Source: Polaromonas sp. UBA5171
GTDB lineage: Bacteria > Pseudomonadota > Gammaproteobacteria > Burkholderiales > Burkholderiaceae_C
Direction of reading: 5' to 3'
DNA length: 11,597 bases
NCBI GenBank assembly: GCA_002413395.1
Contig: DHWX01000023.1
Coordinates: 1-11,597, forward strand
Made by a program: the position numbers and the translations under genes
The notes under the pieces: model-generated
Seen by the model: the letters and a program-made list of their open reading frames with translations, nothing else
The model's database searches: none
Told to the model about the DNA's origin: nothing
Shown here: positions 6,944-11,597 of the stretch, in pieces
How the letters are laid out: every line of letters starts with the position of its first letter
How positions within the stretch are numbered: the first letter of the stretch is position 1

Positions 6944-7068
6944 TCGTTATAGCGCGTCGGCGAAACGATGCGGCGGCGGCAGCTTTACAAGACTTAACCT
7001 GCATCAACACCCGCGACAAGGGGCTGCATCACAATAAGCCTTGCGAGAGCATCCTATGATGTACGCTG

Positions 7069-8590
7069 ATGACACCTCAAATTCCTGACTTTCCCTTGCT
7101 GCATACCCGCCCCAGTCGCTTGGCGCTAATGGTTTGCGCGCTGGCTGCCGCGCTGTCGGGCTGCACCGCGCTGGTTCCGCAAGGTCCGGTTTTACCCGAA
7201 ACACCGGTACCGGCCGAGTGGTCCGCCGCGGCTATTTGGCCCTCCGACCTGTCCACCTCGGCAGTAACCACTTCGCTGGCTCAGTGGTGGCAACATTTCA
7301 ACGATCCCTTGCTCAGCACCCTGGTGACCCAGGCCCTGCAGGCCAACACCAGCATCCGGTCCGCGCAGGCAGCGCTGCAGCAATCGCGCGCTTTGCGCGA
7401 CGTCCAGGCTGCAGGCATGCTGCCCGGCGTGTCGGCCTCCGCGTCAGCGCAGCGCAGCAAGTCCGGCGACCTTGAGGCCAGCAACAGTTTCCGGGTGGGT
7501 CTGGATGCCAGCTGGGAACCGGATGTCTTTGGTGGCAAACGCAGCGCACTGAACGCCAGCGAGGCCGACGCCCAGGCGACAGAGGCAACGCTAGCCGATG
7601 TGCAGGTGTCGATGGCTGCCGAGGTGGCGCTGGCCTACATCCAGCTGCGCGGCCAGCAGGCGCAGCTGCTGATCGCCCGCAACAACCTGGCCAGCCAGAA
7701 TGAAACCCTGCAAATCACCGACTGGCGCGCGCAAGCCGGGCTGATCACCGCGCTTGAAGTGGAACAGGCACGCACCGCCAGCGAGCAAACCGGCGCCCAG
7801 ATTCCCACCCTGGAGGCCAGCATCGCCAAGACCCGGCACAGCCTGGCGGTCTTGACGGGCCAGCCACCGGCGGCGCTGGAAATGCTGTTGGCGGCATCCC
7901 GGCCGGTAACCGCAGGCGGCGGAAGACCTGGCGCTGAGTATTCCGGCACAAACCCTGCGCCAACGCCCGGATGTGCGTGCGGCAGAACACCGCATCAGTG
8001 CGGCCCTGGCACGCGTGTCAGCGGCGGATGCCGCGCGCTATCCTGGCTTTTCAATCAGCGGCTCGGTGGGGCTGAGCGCCCTGACACTGGGCGCGCTCGG
8101 CAACGGCGCTTCAGTGGTCAACGCCCTGCTGGGCAGCGTCTCCGTTCCCCTGTTTGATGGCGGTGCCGCCAGCGCCCAGGTGCGGGCACAGGAAGCAGCG
8201 CTGGAGCAAGCCCGCGCCAGTTACCAGTCGGTGGTGTTGACGGCCTTGCAAGATGTCGAAGACGCGCTGGTGGCCTTGCGCGGCGACCGCGCGCGCCTGG
8301 TCCGCCTGCAAAGTGCTGCCATCGCGGCCGGCAATGCTGATCTGCTGGCACAGAATCGCTACAGCAGTGGCCTGATTGACTTCCAGATCGTGCTGCAAAC
8401 CCAGCGCGCGCTGCTGACGGCGCAAGACAGCGTGGCAAGCACCAGCGCCGACGTCAGCGCCGACCATGTGCGGCTGTACAAGGCACTGGGTGGCGGCTGG
8501 AACACCGACGGCAGCAGCGCCGCGTCAATTCCGAACGCAGCAACCAACACCGCCATCACCGAAAAAATCACCAGGATATCAACGCCATGA
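7069..8590 (+). pseudogene. Outer-membrane efflux lipoprotein (NodT/TolC family), frameshifted
   Basis: This is the outer-membrane channel of a tripartite efflux pump. The signal peptide ends in a lipobox LSGC (C32). Family blocks include WWQHFNDPLL, WEPDVFGGKR, LAVLTGQPP, and in the second half LRQRPDVRAAEHR and VSVPLFDGGAA. The reading frame breaks at about 7909. Removing one A from ggtaaccg joins ASRPV to PQAAEDLALSIPAQ and gives about 506 residues, normal for the family. As written, the first frame runs on to a stop at 8157 and the second picks up after a stop at 7907-7909. The start at 7069 has no clear ribosome site, and a downstream start is possible. Its stop overlaps the adaptor ATG by 4 nt. 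The defect may be a real mutation or a sequencing error. Everything after the break is well conserved, which favours an error or a very recent change. Confidence 0.85.
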
Positions 8591-9972
8591 ATGGACCCGA
8601 CCCTGCCGCTGCACCGATACCGCCTGCCGTGCCGACCCACTCGTCCACGGTCACGCCAAACGCAGGCGCCGCCGCTGAAGCCTCCGCCCATACCGACCTT
8701 GCGACCCTTCTCGCCGAGCCCGCATCGAAAACCTGGTATCGGCGCCGCGCACTGTGGGCCGGTTTGGTGCTGGTGCTGCTGGCTGGTGCCGGTCTGTGGT
8801 GGTGGCTGGCGCGCCAGGCCGCCAATGCAGCGCCCAGTTACATCACACAGACCGTGGCGCGCGGCAACCTCACGCTCACCGTCACGGCCAACGGCACGAT
8901 CCAGCCGACGCGCTCGATCAACATCGGCAGTGAGCTCTCGGGCACGGTGCTCAAGGTCAACGTCGACGTCAACGACCAGATCAAAAAGGGGCAGGTGCTG
9001 GTCGAACTGGACCCCGCCAAGTTAAACGACCAGGTGCTGCGCTCACAGGCCGCGCTCGCAGCCGCCAAAGCCAAGGTCGACCAGACTGCGGCCACCGTCA
9101 CCGAGGCGCGGGCAAGCCTGGCGCGGCTCGAAGATGTGGCACGCGTGTCGGGCGGCAAGGTGCCAGCCAAGACCGAACTCGACACTGGCCGCGCCACGCT
9201 CGACCGTGCGATCGCCGACGATGCCAGCGCTCGCGCTGGCGTTAGCGACGCGCAGGCGGCGCTGTCTACCGACCAGATCAACTTGACGAAATCATCGATC
9301 AAAGCGCCTGCCGACGGCGTCGTGCTCACTCGCGCGGTGGACCCGGGCAATGCTGTGGCCGCGTCGCTGCAGGCGGTGACGCTCTTCACCGTGGCCGAGG
9401 ATTTGGCCAAGCTGCGCCTGTGGGTCTACGTGGATGAGGCTGACGTGGGCTCGGTCAAGATAGGGCAGGACGCCACCTTCACCGTCAGCGCCTACCCGAC
9501 CCGAAAATTTCCGGCACGCATCACCCGCGTGGGCTTTGGCTCCACCATCACGGACAACGTCGTCACCTACCTCACCTACCTGGACGTGGACAACACCGAT
9601 CTAAGCCTGAGGCCGGGCATGACCGCTACCGCCACCATCACCGCCATGCAACGCAACGATGTGCTGCTGGTGCCCAACGCGGCACTGCGCTTTACGCCCA
9701 CCACGGCGGCAGGGCCGACGGCCAAGAAAGGATTCGCTTCGAGCCTGGTGCCCAGCATACCGCGCAGCACCACGCGCAAATCGGCCGCCGCGGGCGCCAG
9801 CACCGCGGCGGCGAAGCAGGTGTGGGTGCTGCCAAAGGGCGGGAAGGGCGACGCTGTCGCCGTGGCGGTGACGCCGGGTATCAGCGACGGCCGCATGACC
9901 GAGATCACGGGTGGCGAACTGCAGGCGGGTATGGAAGTGATCACCGACCAGAAGACGGCGGCAGCCAAGTGA
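8587..9972 (+). CDS. macA: MacA-type periplasmic adaptor of an ABC efflux pump
   Basis: This membrane-fusion protein links the inner-membrane ABC transporter to the outer-membrane channel (461 residues). It has a Pro/Ala-rich cytoplasmic N-terminus of about 54 residues and one membrane helix at ~55-77. A first lipoyl half-motif lies around 113-142 (GSELSGTVLKVNV, GQVLVELD). An Ala-rich coiled-coil hairpin spans ~143-232. The second lipoyl half lies at ~235-250 (IKAPADGVVL), the beta-barrel at ~275-345 (LWVYVDEADVG), and a membrane-proximal domain ends near 450. A low-complexity insert at ~371-410 splits the membrane-proximal part. AGGA lies 10 nt upstream of the ATG, which overlaps the previous stop (ATGA). 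The N-terminal extension is longer than in E. coli MacA as I recall it. Family assignment is firm; the transported substrate (macrolide, peptide or siderophore) is unknown. Confidence 0.85.
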   Translation: MNGPDPAAAPIPPAVPTHSSTVTPNAGAAAEASAHTDLATLLAEPASKTWYRRRALWAGLVLVLLAGAGLWWWLARQAANAAPSYITQTVARGNLTLTVTANGTIQPTRSINIGSELSGTVLKVNVDVNDQIKKGQVLVELDPAKLNDQVLRSQAALAAAKAKVDQTAATVTEARASLARLEDVARVSGGKVPAKTELDTGRATLDRAIADDASARAGVSDAQAALSTDQINLTKSSIKAPADGVVLTRAVDPGNAVAASLQAVTLFTVAEDLAKLRLWVYVDEADVGSVKIGQDATFTVSAYPTRKFPARITRVGFGSTITDNVVTYLTYLDVDNTDLSLRPGMTATATITAMQRNDVLLVPNAALRFTPTTAAGPTAKKGFASSLVPSIPRSTTRKSAAAGASTAAAKQVWVLPKGGKGDAVAVAVTPGISDGRMTEITGGELQAGMEVITDQKTAAAK

Positions 9973-10715
9973 GCGAGCTACTTATCAGCCTGCGCGGCAT
10001 TAGCAAAAAGTATGGCGCAGGCATGACCGAGTTGATGGCGTTAAAAAGTATCGATATGGACATCACGGCCGGCGAGTTCGTTGCGATCATGGGGCCCAGC
10101 GGTTCAGGAAAATCTACCGCGATGAACATCCTGGGCTGTCTGGACACGCCCAGCGCCGGGCAGTACCTTTTCAAGGGAGCGCATGTGGAGGCGCTCTCGC
10201 GTGACCAGCGGGCGCGGCTGCGCCGGCGCTACCTGGGCTTCGTGTTCCAGGGCTTCAACCTGCTGGCGCGCACCTCGGCACAGGAGAACGTGGAACTGCC
10301 ACTTCTATACCGCGGCGACAACCCAAGCGTGCGGCGCGACGCTGCGGCCAAAGCCCTGCAAGCGGTAGGACTTGGGGGCTGGGAGCACCACACGCCTGCC
10401 GAGCTCTCTGGCGGGCAGCAGCAGCGAGTGGCCATCGCACGCGCCATCGTCACCGCTCCAGCGGTGGTGCTGGCCGACGAGCCTACCGGCAACCTTGACA
10501 CCCAGCGCAGCCACGAGATCATGGGTCTGCTGCTGGCCCTGAACAAGGACCATGGCATCACCGTGCTGATGGTGACGCACGAGCCCGACATGGCGGCCTA
10601 TGCGCGGCGCCTGATCCACTTCGTCGATGGCAGCATTTCCAGCGACATGCCGAATCCACACCCTGTCACTGCGGCGCCCATTGCTTCAGCACCCCTCCCT
10701 GCGAAGACCATCTAA
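9969..10715 (+). CDS. ABC transporter ATPase (MacB/LolD-type)
   Basis: This nucleotide-binding subunit of 248 residues powers the pump. It shows Walker A GPSGSGKST (42-50), the Q-loop Gln94 in FVFQGFN, signature LSGGQQQR (146-153), Walker B VVLADEP (166-172) and the H-loop His204 in MVTHEP. The sequence LARTSAQENVELPL is typical of the MacB/LolD/FtsE class. The start is GTG at 9969, overlapping the adaptor stop by 4 nt (GTGA); the reading frame extends further upstream but would then run through the adaptor gene. About 25 C-terminal residues are Pro/Ala-rich and outside the domain. In E. coli MacB this domain is fused to the permease; here they are separate genes, as in the Bacillus YknYZ arrangement (from memory). 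Confidence 0.88.
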   Translation: MSELLISLRGISKKYGAGMTELMALKSIDMDITAGEFVAIMGPSGSGKSTAMNILGCLDTPSAGQYLFKGAHVEALSRDQRARLRRRYLGFVFQGFNLLARTSAQENVELPLLYRGDNPSVRRDAAAKALQAVGLGGWEHHTPAELSGGQQQRVAIARAIVTAPAVVLADEPTGNLDTQRSHEIMGLLLALNKDHGITVLMVTHEPDMAAYARRLIHFVDGSISSDMPNPHPVTAAPIASAPLPAKTI

Positions 10716-11597
10716 TGCTGCTAAGCACCCTCCTGCTGGCACTGCGCTCGATCCAGCGCAATCTGCTGCGATCTTTCCTGACCATTCTCGGCATCGTGAT
10801 CGGCGTCAGTGCGGTGATCACCATGGTCACGCTGGGCAACGGCGCCACGCAGGCGGTGCAGGCCCAGATATCGAGCCTCGGCAGCAACCTGCTGATGGTG
10901 CGGCTCGGCCAGCGCCTCGGGCCCGGCGGCGGGGGAGGCGGGGGAGGCACGCCGCAATTCAAGGAAGCCGATGCGCCAGCCATTCAGGCCGAGATCGGTG
11001 GTGTCGCGGCGGCGGCGCCCGAGGGCCGGGCTGCTGTCACGGTGGTCGGCAACGGCCGCAACTGGGCCACCAGCGTGATCGGCAGCACCAACGCCTGGTT
11101 CGGTATCGGCAACTGGAAACTGGTCTCCGGGCGCATGTTTACAGACGACGAGCAAACCGCTGGTGCAGCCGTCTGCATCATCGGGGAAACGGTGCGGCGC
11201 GAAATTTACGGCGGCACGGTGGGCCAAACGGGATTGGGCGAGCTGCTGCGCATCAAACAGTTCTCCTGCAGCGTGGTGGGCGTGCTGCTGTCCAAGGGCC
11301 AGGGAGGCATGGGCAACGACCAGGACGACACGGTGGTGGTCCCCTTGCATACATTGCAGCGCCGCGTCACTGGCAACCAGCGCTTGCCCACCCTGCTGGT
11401 GTCGATGCAGGATGGCAGCGACAGCACGCGGCTTAAAGCCAGCCTGCGTGAACTCTTGCGCGAGCGCCGCAAGCTCGCCGAAGGCGACGATGACAACTTC
11501 AACATTCTGGACACACAACAAATCGCTGATGCCCTGTCAGGCACGACGAAGGTCATGACCACACTGCTTGGAGCGGTGGCGGCTGTGAGCCTGCTGG
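10715..11597 (+). CDS. MacB/FtsX-type ABC permease, cut by the window end
   Basis: The first 294 codons are present with no stop before the edge. The frame opens with ATG overlapping the ATPase stop by one base (TAATG). Residues ~15-40 form the first membrane helix (LRSFLTILGIVIGVSAVI), the hallmark of MacB-type permeases. A large periplasmic domain follows: TLGNGATQAVQAQI, LGSNLLMV, SGRMFTDDE, VCIIGETVRREIYGG, DDTVVVPLHTLQRRVTG. The second helix begins at the edge (TLLGAVAAVSLL). A Gly8 run falls at about residues 71-78, in the loop after SSLGSNLLMVRLG. The missing part should carry the remaining three helices. It would form the inner-membrane pump with the adjacent ATPase and the MacA-like adaptor. 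Confidence 0.87.
   Translation, partial: MLLSTLLLALRSIQRNLLRSFLTILGIVIGVSAVITMVTLGNGATQAVQAQISSLGSNLLMVRLGQRLGPGGGGGGGGTPQFKEADAPAIQAEIGGVAAAAPEGRAAVTVVGNGRNWATSVIGSTNAWFGIGNWKLVSGRMFTDDEQTAGAAVCIIGETVRREIYGGTVGQTGLGELLRIKQFSCSVVGVLLSKGQGGMGNDQDDTVVVPLHTLQRRVTGNQRLPTLLVSMQDGSDSTRLKASLRELLRERRKLAEGDDDNFNILDTQQIADALSGTTKVMTTLLGAVAAVSLL
10928..10945 (+). repeat. Tandem 9-bp repeat encoding poly-Gly in the permease
   Basis: GGCGGGGGA occurs twice in a row, followed by GGC. It lies within the Gly8 run of the permease's periplasmic loop. Loss or gain of a unit would keep the frame. The G-runs may be unstable or prone to sequencing error. Confidence 0.55.

Larger units (their letters stand above)
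6792..7068. promoter_or_regulatory. Divergent intergenic region between the ttr and efflux operons
   Basis: This 277-bp region must hold the promoters of both operons, unless the genes are read from outside. I could not identify a convincing sigma-70 or sigma-54 promoter, nor a full FNR box (TTGAT-N4-ATCAA). Two candidate operators are visible. One is a 6-bp perfect inverted repeat at 6930-6943. The other is an imperfect dyad GCC-TTAT-GGC flanked by AATA and TTATT at about 6811-6829, which would fall in the ttrB leader. It is more AT-rich than the flanking genes, as expected for a regulatory region. Confidence 0.5.

Noticed and set aside
9822..9968. Upstream extension of the ABC ATPase frame to 9822
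   Set aside because: The extension runs through the adaptor's coding sequence and has no domain. The GTG at 9969 with a 4-nt overlap matches where homology starts.
10627..11436. Plus-strand frame of 269 codons overlapping the permease
   Set aside because: It is in a different frame from the MacB-type permease starting at 10715, which shows clear family motifs. Its Arg/Gly/His-rich translation is a shadow.

Overview
The window is a GC-rich, gene-dense stretch from what looks like a Gram-negative proteobacterium. Support for this comes from Tat-exported respiratory enzymes, an outer-membrane lipoprotein channel and a sigma-54 activator. A betaproteobacterial sulfur- or iron-cycling lineage would fit, but that is inference and nothing here fixes the taxon. 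Two operons diverge from an intergenic region at about 6792-7068.

Leftward (minus strand) is a tetrathionate reductase operon in the order ttrB (four-cluster ferredoxin-like subunit), ttrC (nine-helix NrfD-type quinol-oxidising subunit), ttrA (molybdopterin catalytic subunit), then a small periplasmic DsrE-like protein. Last comes a damaged sigma-54 (bEBP/AAA+) activator with a single N-terminal membrane helix. ttrB, ttrC and ttrA are separated by 3 and 10 nt, and the DsrE-like gene and the activator by 11 nt. TtrC would pass electrons from quinol to TtrB and then to the Mo centre of TtrA on the periplasmic side, reducing tetrathionate to thiosulfate. The DsrE-like protein could carry or sense sulfur species. 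No ttrS/ttrR two-component pair is visible.

The activator carries a one-base frameshift and loses its family homology near 391. Beyond that point, to the left edge, there is no convincing gene. Instead there is a strong REP-like stem-loop (345-374) and a roughly 240-bp non-coding element bounded by 17-bp inverted repeats matching at 16 of 17 positions (83-99 and 306-322). This looks like a MITE or an insertion-sequence remnant, and the decay of the activator is probably connected with it.

Rightward (plus strand) is a MacAB-type tripartite efflux operon. It holds an outer-membrane NodT/TolC-family lipoprotein (with a one-base frameshift at about 7909), a periplasmic MacA/HlyD adaptor, a stand-alone ABC ATPase and an FtsX/MacB-type permease that runs off the right edge. 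All junctions overlap by 1-4 nt. The ATPase and permease are separate genes, unlike E. coli MacB. I found no rRNA, tRNA or CRISPR. The most unusual feature is the 3' end of the ttr operon (periplasmic DsrE plus membrane-anchored sigma-54 activator) next to the inverted-repeat element.
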